Shown here piece after piece: positions 41,351 to 53,595 of a stretch of 64,000 bases of DNA. Below the pieces are notes generated by a model, which did not search any database, was not told where the DNA came from, and saw only the letters and a program-made list of their open reading frames with translations. The translations under genes and the position numbers were made by a program. The stretch is taken from NCBI GenBank assembly GCA_002682825.1, contig NOKP01000026.1, forward strand, positions 496,001 through 560,000, written 5' to 3'. The DNA comes from Neonectria sp. B-13. Its lineage: Eukaryota > Ascomycota > Sordariomycetes > Hypocreales > Nectriaceae. How positions within the stretch are numbered: position 1 is the first letter of the stretch; the number at the start of each line of letters is the position of its first letter.

Positions 41351-43891
41351 ATGCCTCCCAAAAGAAAGGCGCGAACCGCGGCTTCTGAGTCTGCCAAAGT
41401 CGGTAAAGTCTCCACAAACTCAAACCCGGGCCCGTCGACGCCTGGAAGCATCGAATCCAACATGCCTTCAAATCCCCTCGATTTCGACGAGGACGTAACA
41501 GAGGACCAGAAAGAGAGGGAGGAGGAACTGGAAAGAGAAGCAGAGAAATTTGTTAGCTCTTGGGCAGTCTCTAGCAATCGATTTCAACATCCCGACGTCG
41601 GGTTCAACCAGTACAACGCCCGAAACGACATGTCACGATTCTTTGGAAAACGGGATTTCTCCGATCTACCTCTCAAACCGGACCATCAGAACCGTCCGTT
41701 ATGGATCGATCCTAGTCGGGGAGTCATTATCCTTGAGAAATATAGTCCTCTATCAGAACAGGCGACCGATTTTCTCATCACCATCGCCGAGCCCAATTCC
41801 AGGCCAACATTTCTCCATGAGTACTCCTTGACGGCCCATAGTCTCTATGCAGCTGTTTCTGTTGGCTTGAACCCCCAAGACATTATCAACACTCTCGATC
41901 GGTTCCTCAAGACCGAACTTCCACCTACTATTCGGGCCTTTATTACGTCCTGCACGAAGAGCTACGGGAAGGTGAAGCTGGTCTTGAAGAGCAACAGGTA
42001 CTTTGTGGAGAGTACAGATGCCGAGATCCTTCAAATACTTCTGAAGGACGAGGTCATTGGAAAGCTTCGAGTGCACGGCTCGGACGAGATTACGACGACA
42101 TTTGAACCCGCAAACAGAGGCCTTGTCATCCCCGGAACCAAGAACGCTGCCGGTGTTCAACAGGCTAACCCCCAGATCTTGAATAAGAATACCACCAGAG
42201 AGGCACAGAACGTGAGCGACGTGGATCTTTATGCCGCCTTGACCGAAGAAGACAATGAAGACAAGGAAGCCCTACATACCTTCGAAATTCCCGACATTGC
42301 TGTCGAAACGGTCCAAAAGCGATGTTTAGAGCTGTCGTATCCAATTCTGGAAGAATATGCCTTTCGTTATGATCATGTCAATGCCGATCTCGAAATTGAT
42401 TTGCGACCTAATACACAAATTCGACCATACCAAGAGAAGAGTCTGAGTAAGATGTTTGGAAATGGTCGAGCCAAGAGCGGAATTATCGTCCTACCGTGTG
42501 GTGCCGGTAAGACCCTGGTCGGTATCACAGCGGCATGTACAATCAAGAAAGGCGTTGTTGTACTCTGCACTAGCTCGGTATCTGCTGTGCAGTGGCGTAA
42601 CGAATTTTTAAAGTGGTCAAACATCAACCCTGAGGATATCACCACCTTCACGGCCGATAATAAGAGCAAATTTTCGGGCAGCACTGGCGTTATCATTACA
42701 ACCTATGCTATGGTTACCAATAGCCGTGAGAGGTCTCATGACTCCAAAAAGATGATGGACTTTCTACAAGGCCGGGAATGGGGCCTCATGCTCCTAGATG
42801 AGGTCCATGTTGTACCTGCTAACATTTTCAGGAGAGTCATCTCATCTATTAAATCACACTCAAAACTTGGCCTTACAGCGACCCTACTTCGCGAGGATGA
42901 CAAGATCCCACACCTCAACTTCCTCATTGGCCCCAAACTATACGAAGCAGACTGGATGGAGTTGTCTCAGCAAGGACACATTGCCAGGGTCCAATGCGCA
43001 GAAGTATGGTGCCCAATGCCAACAGAATTCTACAATCAGTACCTACAGGTCCCGGCACGATTGAAGCGAACCTTGGGAGCCATGAATCCTCGCAAGTTCC
43101 AGGCCTGTCAGTATCTCATCAACTACCATGAGAGCCGTGGCGATAAGATCATTGTCTTTTCAGATGAACTGTATGCGCTAAAGCTCTACGCACTAAAGCT
43201 CGGCAAGGCCTTCATCTATGGTGCTACTGGACAGGAGGAGCGGATCAGAATTCTAGAAAACTTTCAGCACAATCCTCTCGTCAATACCCTATTTCTCTCA
43301 AAGATCGGCGATACATCTTTGGATCTCCCCGAAGCAACTTGTCTGATCCAAATTTCTTCCCATTTTGGATCACGCCGGCAAGAGGCGCAAAGACTTGGAA
43401 GAATTCTGCGGGCAAAACGCAGGAATGATGATGGTTTTAATGCATTCTTCTATTCCCTAGTCTCTAAAGACACGCAGGAAATGTTCTATTCGTCAAAGCG
43501 CCAGGCATTTCTAGTGGACCAGGGATATGCCTTTAAAGTCATCACACAACTGGCTGATATGAGCAGGATGCCCAATCTTGGGTTTGCTACTGCAGCTGAG
43601 CAAGGAGAGTTGCTTCAGCGTACACTGGTGGACAATGAGAAATCGGCGGAGGAAGAAATTGAGACCGACGATCTCTTCTGTGTGAGGCAGACAGGTCAAG
43701 ATAGAAATAAGGCGAAAGTCAGGCGGACAGCTGGTAAGCTTGGCGAATTGTCCGGCGGCCAGGGTATGGCCTATATCGAGCAGAATAAGTCTGCGAACCG
43801 GTCATCAACAAAAGGTCGGAAGTCTGAGCAGAGTGCTTTCTTCAAGAAGATGACCAGGGAAAAAGAGCGACTGAGGAAGAATGCCAACTGA
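41351..43891 (+). CDS. XPB/Ssl2 (RAD25)-like DNA helicase, intronless, 846 aa
   Basis: Superfamily 2 3'-5' helicase/translocase of TFIIH, opening promoter and damage-site DNA. Start chosen at 41351 (MPPKRKAR, as in fungal XPB) rather than 41315. Domains: an N-terminal damage-recognition-like region (about 100-250), Walker [12 protein letters not shown] (about 385), [11 protein letters not shown] (DEVH box, about 483), the RED element LREDDKI (about 512), and helicase motifs [11 protein letters not shown] and [12 protein letters not shown]. The thumb-to-HD2 linker reads [10 protein letters not shown] where XPB normally has a LLY-type sequence before MNP, and FSDELYALK and GATGQ also differ from usual forms. 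No intron in 2.5 kb, unlike most neighbours. It could be the sole XPB or a diverged second copy. Confidence 0.87.
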   Translation: MPPKRKARTAASESAKVGKVSTNSNPGPSTPGSIESNMPSNPLDFDEDVTEDQKEREEELEREAEKFVSSWAVSSNRFQHPDVGFNQYNARNDMSRFFGKRDFSDLPLKPDHQNRPLWIDPSRGVIILEKYSPLSEQATDFLITIAEPNSRPTFLHEYSLTAHSLYAAVSVGLNPQDIINTLDRFLKTELPPTIRAFITSCTKSYGKVKLVLKSNRYFVESTDAEILQILLKDEVIGKLRVHGSDEITTTFEPANRGLVIPGTKNAAGVQQANPQILNKNTTREAQNVSDVDLYAALTEEDNEDKEALHTFEIPDIAVETVQKRCLELSYPILEEYAFRYDHVNADLEIDLRPNTQIRPYQEKSLSKMFGNGRAKSGIIVLPCGAGKTLVGITAACTIKKGVVVLCTSSVSAVQWRNEFLKWSNINPEDITTFTADNKSKFSGSTGVIITTYAMVTNSRERSHDSKKMMDFLQGREWGLMLLDEVHVVPANIFRRVISSIKSHSKLGLTATLLREDDKIPHLNFLIGPKLYEADWMELSQQGHIARVQCAEVWCPMPTEFYNQYLQVPARLKRTLGAMNPRKFQACQYLINYHESRGDKIIVFSDELYALKLYALKLGKAFIYGATGQEERIRILENFQHNPLVNTLFLSKIGDTSLDLPEATCLIQISSHFGSRRQEAQRLGRILRAKRRNDDGFNAFFYSLVSKDTQEMFYSSKRQAFLVDQGYAFKVITQLADMSRMPNLGFATAAEQGELLQRTLVDNEKSAEEEIETDDLFCVRQTGQDRNKAKVRRTAGKLGELSGGQGMAYIEQNKSANRSSTKGRKSEQSAFFKKMTREKERLRKNAN

Positions 43892-44779
43892 ATTGCTTGC
43901 GTCATCGTCTATGAAGGAGATGGGAAGGAGTACGGGCAGAATTGTAACATTTTCTTGTTTTCATCACTTAAATTAGACTATCAGATTGTCCCATTAGTAT
44001 CTTGAAAGAAGCCCTGTATCTAGGTCGAGTGACTCGAGTGTCTTGTGGTGCCCTGCTTCGTCTGTCTTGGTATGTTGCCGCAGGCTTAGTACGGAAACGT
44101 GGCTTCAATGCCAAGATTCTTTGATTGACGACAAAAAATGATTTCAAAGCTATATTTAGTCTCCGTTTTACCTGCTAGTCATCAGGCGAAGTGATTACCC
44201 CCAGCCAAATCGTGCAACTTCCGTGTTGCTGCCTCAAGGTCCTGCTTTATTGGTCTTACTGAGACACCTGAAAGAAAACCGGTCAGAGATTGAGCTGCGC
44301 CTTCGTTCTGGTCAAAATCTAAGTCTTTAAATACATCCATTTAAGGAAGCCAGTGTAGATAAGACAGAAAATAATACTAGGAACAGACTCACACTAATAG
44401 ATTAGATATAGAATTAAAAGCTTGTCCCTGCTGTACATATTGGGTCTTGAAACAAAATGGATTTTGGTAAGCTTGGGTTGGCCTTAAAGATTGTTATAGT
44501 ACGGGTCTAGTGAAATGCTTCCTAGTGATATTCAAATATGGTTGCCTTCATGGCCTCTTGTTTCCCGAGGTTGGTTCAACTCAATTATTTCCATCCCCTT
44601 GAACCCGCAATGTCCTCTCTTCTCGCCTATATTATGGACGGGAAACGTTGCCGCCGACAGAACTGGAACAGACACACGTCAGCAGTTGCAAGCATAGCAC
44701 CGATTTTCTGAACTAGCATACTCGCTGGTAATCACATTTGGTGTTCTTCAAATTAAGCTATACCTCTTACCCCACTCCC
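43892..44779. other. Convergent 3' region, XPB-like gene / amidase
   Basis: 888 bases of AT-rich sequence between convergent genes. No domain-bearing frame, repeat or RNA recognised. Confidence 0.4.
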
Positions 44780-47138
44780 TCATAGCTCGCTCCCATTCTT
44801 TCGATACTTCTCAAGCGCATCTACGACAACTTGAGCGACGGCGAGAAGCTGTTCTTCTCTTAGTCTCCTGCCTAGGATCTGTATACCCACAGGAGCTCCG
44901 TCATGAACCTCGGGGTCATCTAATACATCATTAGACAGCATTCATCAACAAAAGTTTCAAATGAATCGACTCACAAAGACGCATGTTGAGCTTATCCCTC
45001 CTGTTCAAGGGCTTGTATTGAGGGTCGACGATGTCCACGGTTTTATCAGCAAACGTTACCGGAACAACGACTGTTGGATAGTCCAGAACGTTACTGAAAC
45101 AGTTGTAGGCTTGACGTTTTCAGCCTGTCAGCATTCACTGATGACTTAGTGAACTTGAAGACGTACCAGCATAGGAGAAATTTCCTGGAATCAAACCGGC
45201 GTACGGTGTGACGGGGAGGATGACCGCATGGACAGGGTTACCTGTGGATTCAGTGTCATTGAGACAGACTTGTTAATTCAAGTATTACGACTCCTTACCA
45301 TCGTCTGTTTCTGCCGCTGTAGAGTTCCAGTATTCAGCATATTGCTCCCTGTAATTCTTCATTCGATTGCTATAATCCTCATGCGTTAACAGTGGAATCG
45401 GGCTCATCAATTTGCCGTTTGGGAACAAGTATCCGATTTCAGGCACAGGCGGCTCCCCAGATAGCTTGAGAGCATCTAGGATATCTGGACATCCGTCGCC
45501 TCGGGCAATAGCTGACTGTGGCCATATAAGCAACAACACGAGGCTTGCGGTAATGGTACTGACATGGATATCTATGGCCTCGTCATTGTCGAGCTGAGTC
45601 CACGAGATCACCTACGGCGCTAGTCAGCGATCGTACGCCTGCCTTTGATGTGTGGTTGGCATACCTTGTGATTTTGTGCTTGTAGAGCTTTCTTCACCAT
45701 TTGAAGAGCTCTTGAGACTGGGGGATGCGGGGCAACGATTTGATCGTGTTCCATGAGACCGAAATTAAGATGCCCGGCATCTCGAACGCGGCGCTCTTCT
45801 CCCTCTTGCCAAGGAATAGGAAAGACATAGGGATCTCGGAGCCACGGCTCTGTAGAAAGCAGTGAATGGAAGACCAAACGAATAGTCTCAACTGAGTGAC
45901 CGAAGATACCAGTCACAGTCGGCATGTCTTGCTGTCCAGACCTCTGAATCGCGGAGGCGATTGTTAGTCACGTTTTGTCTGGGGTGGATGTCTTATACTT
46001 ACAGAATTCGCCACGCCCTTGAACGGGATGCGGCCGTTGGAGGGTTTGATGCTGAAAACTCCGTTGAAAGCTGCCGGCATTGAAACATAACCTCCTTTTT
46101 GCAAGTTAAGGGCAATTCATAAAAAGGAGACGGTGTTCTTCTCACCAATATCAGTCCCAAACCCGATGGCACTTCCCTTGAGGGCTTGCATAGCGCCTTC
46201 GCCTATTTTTAAGGCTGTCGATTAGTCTTCTGCACGCAAAATCTGCTGTATGCAGTGATTACAGATGCGGACCTCCTGAAGAACCCCCCGAGGAGAGATG
46301 CCGATTGTGTGGATTCAAGTTGTATCCAAGGATATTGTTATTCGTCTCGGCTGCCTTTTCTCTGTCAGCACATGGACGGGCACACTCGGAGGCAACAAAT
46401 TCAACTGTTCTCACCCAGAGACCCATGACGAGGGATGTCTGCGACGGAGTTGGATATTAGCATCGTGTTAGTGCTACCTGAGCACAACCCAATAGCCACT
46501 GACCTTGCCGATCGGTACCGCGCCGAGACCGTAGAGATCCTGTACGATTTGGCTCTCAAAGACCTTCTCTTTACCTGTATTCTCTTTGCCCTCGAAGGTC
46601 CCAATCCAGCCTACATAGGCCATGGTCGTTTCTAACCCCTTGATGTGAAACTGATCGTTCAAAGTGATGGGGATGCCGTGCAATGGTCCAATCAGTTTAT
46701 TGTGCTTGCTAAAAAAGGCATCGAGCTCTCGGGCTCGCTTCAAACCAAGATCGAAACCGATCTCGAGAAGGTTTCGGTTCTGCGGTTATTCATTTTCCTT
46801 GTTAGCCCAATTACCCGGTTCCCGAAACCAAGGGAGATACCGACCAACTGGTGTGCATAAGCAGCTCTCTTACAAAAAGCGGCCACGACCTGAACCGCAG
46901 AGAGAGAACCATTTCCCATGGATTTTATGAGCTCGGGCACATCGAGAGCAGTGATGGTACGGGTCTGGTCGTCCAGGAGAGACTCGATGAAGGCGCCAGC
47001 GACTTTGCGCTTCTGCTTGGCTTCGTCGACCACGGAAGGGACCAGACGCCAGTCCTTTGGGATCTTGGCGTCGGTTTCCTCGTTCTTCTTCCGGGCAATT
47101 TCGGTCCAAGATTGGTCGCCACTTGAAGTCGGGGCCAT
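44780..47138 (-). CDS. Amidase-signature protein lacking catalytic Lys and Ser, 12 exons, 572 aa
   Basis: Exons 47138-46845, 46779-46504, 46438-46415 (24 nt), 46354-46273, 46202-46146, 46094-46003, 45943-45665, 45611-45564, 45515-45299, 45241-45167, 45109-44975 and 44919-44780 sum to 1719 nt, in frame. Fold blocks are well kept: GPLHGIPI, YVGWIGTFEG, LSSGGSSGGEGA, AAFNGVFSIKPS, YNCFSNVLDYPTVVVP and GAPVGIQILG. Active amidases use Lys, cis-Ser and Ser. Here the Lys of the KD motif is Asn (LNDQF, codon 46657-46659) and the nucleophile Ser of GTDIGGS is Tyr (GTDIGGYVS, codon 46087-46089), while the cis-Ser stays. So fold and splicing look intact but catalysis should be lost: a pseudoenzyme or recent decay. 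An upstream Met at 47276 would add an N-terminal membrane helix. Confidence 0.82.
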
Positions 47139-48539
47139 TCTCGACGTGGCGGTGATGGTGAGAACCATGTTGGCGAGAGAGTGGACGACTAAGTTAGCAA
47201 GAGACAAGGCGATGAAGAAGACTGTGAGGCCGGCAATAAGGACTTGAGAGACGGATGATCGCGCTGGCACAGGCATCTTGTATCAAGTGTTTCGGTGTGC
47301 TGGCACGATGTTGGAATCGAAGCGGGGTGGAAATCTGCGCCTGATTGATTAGTGGCAATGAAAGGAGAGAGAGAGTCGGTTCCCAAAGCCACTGCATCCA
47401 AGTACGAAGTACATACCGGTGGCGTGCATGAGATGCGCTTGCTCCTTGCAAGAGTTGGAGGTGCATTGAGTAAACCTTACACATACTGTGTTCCTACTTA
47501 CCTCAACAACTTCCGTTCGCTTACCTAAGTACCTAAGACAGTATCTTCTCTTGCCCAGGCTTCGATCACGAGGACTTGTGACGTGAGTGGCGACACGTCA
47601 TCCTTCCATCATGCAGCAACGGAGCCTTTCCACCACCCCCTCGGAACTGCAAGCCTTAAAGGCTAGACCGTCCAATGGTGAGGAGTCTTTATCTCGTCCA
47701 GTCACTGCCACTAACCTTGTGTGGCTGAATCAGTGATACCAGGCTCAGGCGCCTGATACGTGACATGCTGCATGCCCCGCCCGAGCAATGTAATCACTAA
47801 GAACTTGCCTTTGAAGTGCAGGCGGAAGTACAAATTACGACGCACGACCTTTTACAGAGGTGCGTAGCTCAGGTGTCGATGACTTACTTCTGAAGTCTGG
47901 GGTTCCCCGTTGAGTCTTTCTAGCCTCAACCACCCACCCTATGGTATTTGTGTAGCCCCTACATAAGACGATGCCCCGTGCAACCAATCCCTGAAGCCAT
48001 ACCCACCTTCAATATCGTCGCGAACGTTGGCAGCGCCGATAGCGAGACGGTTGATGGTGATCCAGACTTGTATACCGCTCGCGCGGTCTTGGAAGTTGAT
48101 TACCCTGACCCAGAGCGGGCGGAGGCTTTTTATTGCGATGACATTGTCTTCGGCGTCGCTGAACGGGGCAGCTGTGAAGAATATGCTAACAAGAGTGAAC
48201 TACTCATAATACTAATTCACAGTCCAGCTCCATATTCCACCGTCTTCGCTTACAACCCTTCGCTGTGAAAGGCGCTGTACTGGTGTTTGTAACATAATTT
48301 TACATACCTTGAAGCACAGGATGCAAGATATCTACCTCATGATGGATTTAGCAAGTCTAAGTAATGTCTCTTCTCTATTCCAATTTACACTAAAGAGCGA
48401 GTCGTCGATTGTTTTGCATGGAACATCTCATAGACACCTTAACTAAAAATACATGAGAAAGGTGTTGCCGGACCTAAAAAGAGCAGGTACAAGTTCCTGA
48501 ATGCGCCCGACAGGCTTGTGCCTTCAGCTTGACTCAACA
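47139..48539. other. Intergenic, amidase 5' side to methyltransferase 3' side
   Basis: 1.4 kb. The amidase frame remains open to 47276. A 106-codon plus-strand frame (47948-48268) has no domain and is not called. No repeat recognised. Confidence 0.4.
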
Positions 48540-50084
48540 TCAAGGCTTCCTGCCCCAAATGAAGTAGACCGGGAGATAGAGATGAATAGATGGATCTTTA
48601 AGCTCCTTTTTGGTCTGGGCTATGAGTACCTGGATCTCATCCATGGGCCAGCCAAGTATCTTATCAAAAAGCTTGGGTGTGTAAGAATCAATAGCTTGGA
48701 GCGACTGCATAGCTTGATACTTCCCAACCTCTTTGAGAATTGGGTCTTTAGGCCACGCACCGATCGGGACCTATAGTTGGGTATTAGTGGCTAGGCCCTC
48801 GACAGCGAGGCTAGATGTAGAGAATGAAGTGATACGTACTTTGCGGACTTCTTGATGGATATCAACGAACCCTGCCTGGCTCAATTTGTCTTTCCACTCG
48901 CCCACGCAGTCTATAGGCTTTCCGAACTTGGCACTGCTCTCGAGTAGGCCCTCCGCCCAGCGCTGGGCATTGATGGCCTTCTCGATCGTCCCATCGTCAG
49001 AAATAAACTTTCCGCGCATGGTTTGAAGCTCAATGTATCCACCGGGAGCCAGATTTTGAAGTGCTTGTTGAAAGAAGCGTTCGTCGTCAGCTATACACCC
49101 TTCTAGTTCGCGTGCATGGATGAAGTCGAAAGGCTTTTTGTATATCCATTGATCCTCAAAGTCATCGACTTCGAAGATGCAGTTGGTCGGAACCCTATAT
49201 CTTAATTAACAACTAAGTTCAGTGTATAAGAGACATAAGTTTGTACCAGCTGGGCTGTATAGGACTAAGATCTGTCCCGATGACTTCTGCTGATGAATAT
49301 TCACTAATACCCCGTGATGTCAATAAGATTCGACGGCAGTTGACGTATTCAAGCCATAGGCGGCGAATGGGCTTACTCTGCAAAATCAATCGCCCATATA
49401 CCGGTGCCAGTACCTAAATCAAGTACGCGTTGAGGATGTTCACCAATCGGAGCAAGATGGAGCTTTCCCTCAAGAATGAGGCTGTATATGTGATGAACTA
49501 GATCCATTCGGTTTTGTTCTTCGTCGTCGTTCGGCTACCGATAATGCCATTAGTCTGTGAGTCCATCTTACCATGGGTGTGGTGAGGTTCTAACCACTAG
49601 ATAGGTGCCTTCGCGAAATGCATGGTAGCGACGTCCGTTCTGTAATACTATTAGAATATGAGCAACTGTGCTGTTCGTCTTTACTAACTTCATATCTAAG
49701 CGAGATGATAACAACCTAGGTCAGAAAAGGCCATCCAAGCATGACTGCCACTGGGATCAAACACTCACCTGTAGTTGTATATGCCCGACGTTAGAGATGA
49801 CAGGTAACTAGAAGATTCATCCCTTGGACAGATTGTCAGAAATAGTCAGGCGTAGGTGGTGGTGGTTGAGACCAACGCGACGTCGAACGTGGAGTCGTTC
49901 TCAGGCAGATTATCCTTTGAATGATATCAGTGCCCCGCACGCATCTATGTTGAGAAGAGTAACTCACATCCGCCTCCAGCTGATTCTCGTGTTGCAGGTC
50001 ATCTGGGACATTTGTGGAGACCTCCGGGGCAATTTCGGAGACCTCCGGATGCTGGCCGGAATTTTGTGCTGTTTCCCCGGCCAT
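48540..50084 (-). pseudogene. LaeA-like SAM methyltransferase with an early in-frame stop, 8 exons
   Basis: Exons 50084-49968, 49914-49769, 49695-49689 (7-nt microexon), 49639-49595, 49534-49377, 49303-49247, 49194-48840 and 48770-48540 sum to 1116 nt, divisible by three. The core reads YNYRYENGRRYH, then NDDEEQNRMDLVHH, SAM motif I VLDLGTGTGIWAIDFADEY, motif II EVIGTDLSPIQP, DFIHARELEG, and the NLAPGGYIELQ post-I block, all typical of fungal LaeA-like methyltransferases that act on chromatin-linked regulation or small molecules. In exon 2 the frame hits TGA at 49846-49848 (codon 62 of 372), before the methyltransferase core. No GT-AG intron in phase removes it. CGA to TGA is one plausible origin. 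The next Met is in RMDLVHH, so a shortened product is conceivable. Confidence 0.72.
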
Positions 50085-51266
50085 AGCTGGAGAGATTTGC
50101 GGATTTACCAGAGGGAATTCGTAGACGCTTTGGCAAGATGAGAGTGGAGGACTCGAAGAGTCTCGTTGTCTGGGATGCCTCCCCTTATGTCATATCATGC
50201 TTGCTATGCCTCCACTCTTGCCAACTGTCATCACGCCATGTTCCCCTCCCGCTCGGCAGATATGATTCTGGGTAAAGCCGATTGACATGTGAGCTTCTTC
50301 TACCGTCGGCTGATTAGGACATCAACGAATCTAAGCCGCAGTCTTGAACCACCAAAGCCGTCAGCCGTACCCATTAACTCCGACGTCTCATCAAGCAATT
50401 GAAAAGACCAATAATGGATGATGAAGCAATCTATCTGGGAAAGAAGAGTGAGGTGGTGGGCCGTCTGATTTGGCTGCGGACTGTCGGCTACCTGCTTTGG
50501 CTGCGGGCAGTTATTTAGATGGCTGCTGCATGTCTCAAGGGCGTATGTCTCAGCGCAGCTCGCCCCTTGCGTTGTGGCTTTTGGCTTGGCTCCAGCTTCG
50601 GCTCCGACTCCGGCCCGGTCCCGGCTCCGGCTCGATGTGAGTCTTGGGCCTCGATGCTTTCAAGCAAAAGACCTGGTTGTACGAAGTTCAATTTCAAGAG
50701 GCCTAGAATTTCATTTCACCTATTGGAGGTTTTATGCCTTCATGTAGGCAAGTCGAGCAACCCAGCAATGTTTTGGCAGACAATGGTCGCGAAGGGCCGC
50801 AAAAGCCACACCCAAGTTATTGCTTCGAGTGCGTTGCTAGCCCGGCTGCTAGGCCTGCTAAGTAAACAACGCATCCCGCTCAATTAAACACTTGAATAGA
50901 CTACGCTAATTTCCACTGGTCTCGGCTGGTCTAGGTTTGCCTAGACGGTAGAACGGGCTGGGCTAGTTGGCGGTACTGGTTGGTGCATGCGATCGGTCTA
51001 GCGATGGCTCTCTCCGCATTTTGGTCTCACACCAAACAATCAATATTGACAGCACCTTCCCAGATATGGAGTTCCAGCTGAGCTCAGGACAGTTGTGGCG
51101 GACATCAAGGCACTGCACGAGTGGATACATGGGGAAGCCAGGCTTAAAACGCGAAATATATGGAATACTTAAGTCCATCGCTCGCTCATCGTCGACTTCT
51201 GAAATATCCTTCCACTCAGCTCATTTCCAGCCGTTGTCGGCGCATTTACAGCCCTCGACTTACACA
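50085..51266. other. Divergent intergenic, methyltransferase / amine oxidase
   Basis: 1.18 kb. It contains a low-complexity zone at 50573-50640 with GGCTCCG/CGGCTCC units and a repeated TTTGGCTGCGG at about 50469 and 50496. The frame of the amine oxidase is open from 50967, but its N-terminus before 51267 is not protein-like. Confidence 0.45.
50573..50640. repeat. GGCTCCG-type low-complexity repeat
   Basis: Imperfect short tandem units (TTGGCT, CGGCTCC, CCGGCTC) within about 70 bases upstream of the amine-oxidase gene. Confidence 0.5.
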
Positions 51267-52887
51267 ATGATCTGTCCATCGATATCCATTTTAGCCGCCT
51301 CCTATGGCCTCTTCCTTGGGGTGTCACAGGCTGCGGTGCTGCGGAAGGAAGATCAGACCTGCCGCAAAACCAAGGTGGCCATCCTTGGTGCTGGAGTATC
51401 AGGCATCACAGCAGCCCAATCACTATCCAATGCCTCAATCAGCGACTTTCTGATTGTCGAACGCAATGACTACATCGGTGGTCGGATGCGAAACGCCAAG
51501 TTCGGCACCTCCCCTGATGGCTCGCCCTATACGGTGGAACTCGGTGCCAACTGGGTTGAGGGCCTCCAGTCCACCTCGGGAAATGTGAATCCCATCTGGA
51601 GACTCGCGCAAAAGCACAAAATCAAGAACACCTTCTCCGACGGCGAATCCCTGGTAACCTATGATCACACGGGTGAATACGACTTTATGGACCTGATCAA
51701 CGACTTTGACAAGAAGTGGGAAACCGCCATGGAGGATGCGGATACCATCAAAGACGACAACCTGCAGGATACGTCTGTTCGGGCTGGCTTAAGCCTTGCT
51801 GGCTGGAAGCCGAAGAAAGACATGCATGCCCAGACCGCCGAGTGGTGGGGTTGGGATTTTGAGATGGCCGTTCTGCCAGACCAGTCTGGCTTCCTCTACG
51901 ACATGTCCGTCAACAAGGCAGTATTTGAGCATTTCAGTGAGGATACTAACCTCGTTTGGGATCAGCGGGGATTCAATGCTCTTATCATCGGAGAAGCAAA
52001 CGAGTTCTTGAAGAAGAACGACCCAAGGCTCCTCCTCAATTCAATTGTCAAATCAATCAAGTATGGCTCATCGGGAGTCAAGATTTTCTTGAAAGATGGA
52101 GATTGCATTGAAGCCGAATATGCCATCTGCACGTTCTCTGTTGGGGTTTTGCAAAACGACGTCGTCAAGTTTAACCCGACTCTACCCCGCTGGAAGAGAG
52201 AGGCCATCGAGCAGTTCCAGATGGGAACCTACACCAAGATTTTCATGCAGTTCAAAGAGACTTGGTGGCCAAGAGATACCCAGTTCATGCTCTACTCAGA
52301 CCCGGTAGAGCGTGGCTATTACCCCATGTTTCAATCTCTGAGTGCTACGGGTTTTGTCCCCGAGTCGAACATCCTATTCGGAACTGTCACCGGCACACAA
52401 GCCTACCAAGTTGAGAAGCAAACCGAGGCAGAAACACAGGCCGAAATCATGGAGGTCCTTCAGGCGATGTTCCCAAACATTACTGTGCCTGAGCCTACGG
52501 CAATCATGTATCCTAGGTGGAGCCAGGACGAGTAAGTTGGCCGACCATTGATTGCGTTACAATACTGACCAAATATCCAGGATGGCATTTGGCTCTTTCA
52601 GTAACTGGCCCCCAGGAATGACCCTGGAGAAGCATCAGAACCTACGGGCCAACGTGGACAGGCTCTGGTTCGCTGGAGAGGCCAACTCAGCCGAGTTTTT
52701 CGGCTACCTGCAGGGCGCTTGGTTCGAAGGCAAGGACATGGGAGACCGGGTCGCTCATCTCTTGAATTCGGACGGTGCTGTTGCCGATGGTGAAGGGGAA
52801 TTGATGAGATATGACGTGCTTCACGGCGACACATTCAAGGATGAATATAACGACGCCAACGGGTGGTCAATTACGCTGGATGATTAG
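51267..52887 (+). CDS. Secreted flavin polyamine-oxidase-like amine oxidase, 2 exons, 523 aa
   Basis: Exons 51267-52531 and 52581-52887 (1572 nt). The N-terminal signal peptide (SISILAASYGLFLGVSQAA, about 5-23) is followed by the FAD dinucleotide fold VAILGAGVSGITAAQSL (about 37-53) and IVERNDYIGGRMR (about 70). The flavin-cavity block VELGANWVEGLQ, the C-terminal LWFAGEANSAEFFGYLQGAW motif and the WKREAIEQFQMGTYTKIFMQF block define the spermine/polyamine oxidase family, which oxidises polyamines to aldehydes with release of hydrogen peroxide. Start at 51267 puts the signal peptide first. Secretion suggests an extracellular oxidative role. No disruption seen, unlike its neighbours on each side. 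Confidence 0.9.
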
Positions 52888-53595
52888 GCAATCAGAAGCC
52901 AGATCAAATATATTTAGGACCTCAAAAAGCTCATAATACCTGTAGATAAATACAGAAATATTGTATCCTTCAGTTATCATTCATCATTTTCTTCATGGCA
53001 AAGCTCATGTGCATTCAGGAATCATTCTCTCACCTCTTGCAAAACCGTTCATCTATCTATCCCCAGCCCACGAAATATCTGCCCCGTTCAGTGGATTGAC
53101 CTGATGCTCGACTTCGTTTCCGATATGGAGTTGGATAAAGCCCCCAAGGATGCAATATCAAGACGAGCAGCATGGCCGCCCGCCCGGAAGTCCCGTCTAC
53201 ACTCGGCTCCTTGCGTGGGGTTTAGCGTTTGGAACTGCCTTCCAAGTTGAACGCTACATCCAGAACGCTCTTAAGGGGGAGACAGAAAGCTGAGAGTGAC
53301 TAACACAACGAAGATCAATATTGAAACAATATTAGAGACAGAGACGAGTGAATCAAAGAAAATCGAGAGACAAGCAAGCAGTTGAGATTTAAAGTATCCA
53401 ACGAAAACAGCAGAATTGTTAAGAAAGATGAGTTCATTAAATACAGTGTCACGGTTTCCGTTTTTATAGGCCATTCGTGAGCGCTTCTCTTACTGGCCAA
53501 GATGTTGTCTTCCAGCTCCTCAGCGACCTAAACTTTGATGCGATCCTCTTCTGCTTTGCTCACATAGTTTTTATAGCGCCTCTTCCTCACTATGA
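52888..53595. other. Convergent 3' region, amine oxidase / membrane protein
   Basis: 708 bases without a supported feature. Confidence 0.4.

Noticed and set aside
47948..48268. 106-codon plus-strand frame
   Set aside because: No family resemblance; may be a remnant but cannot be supported.
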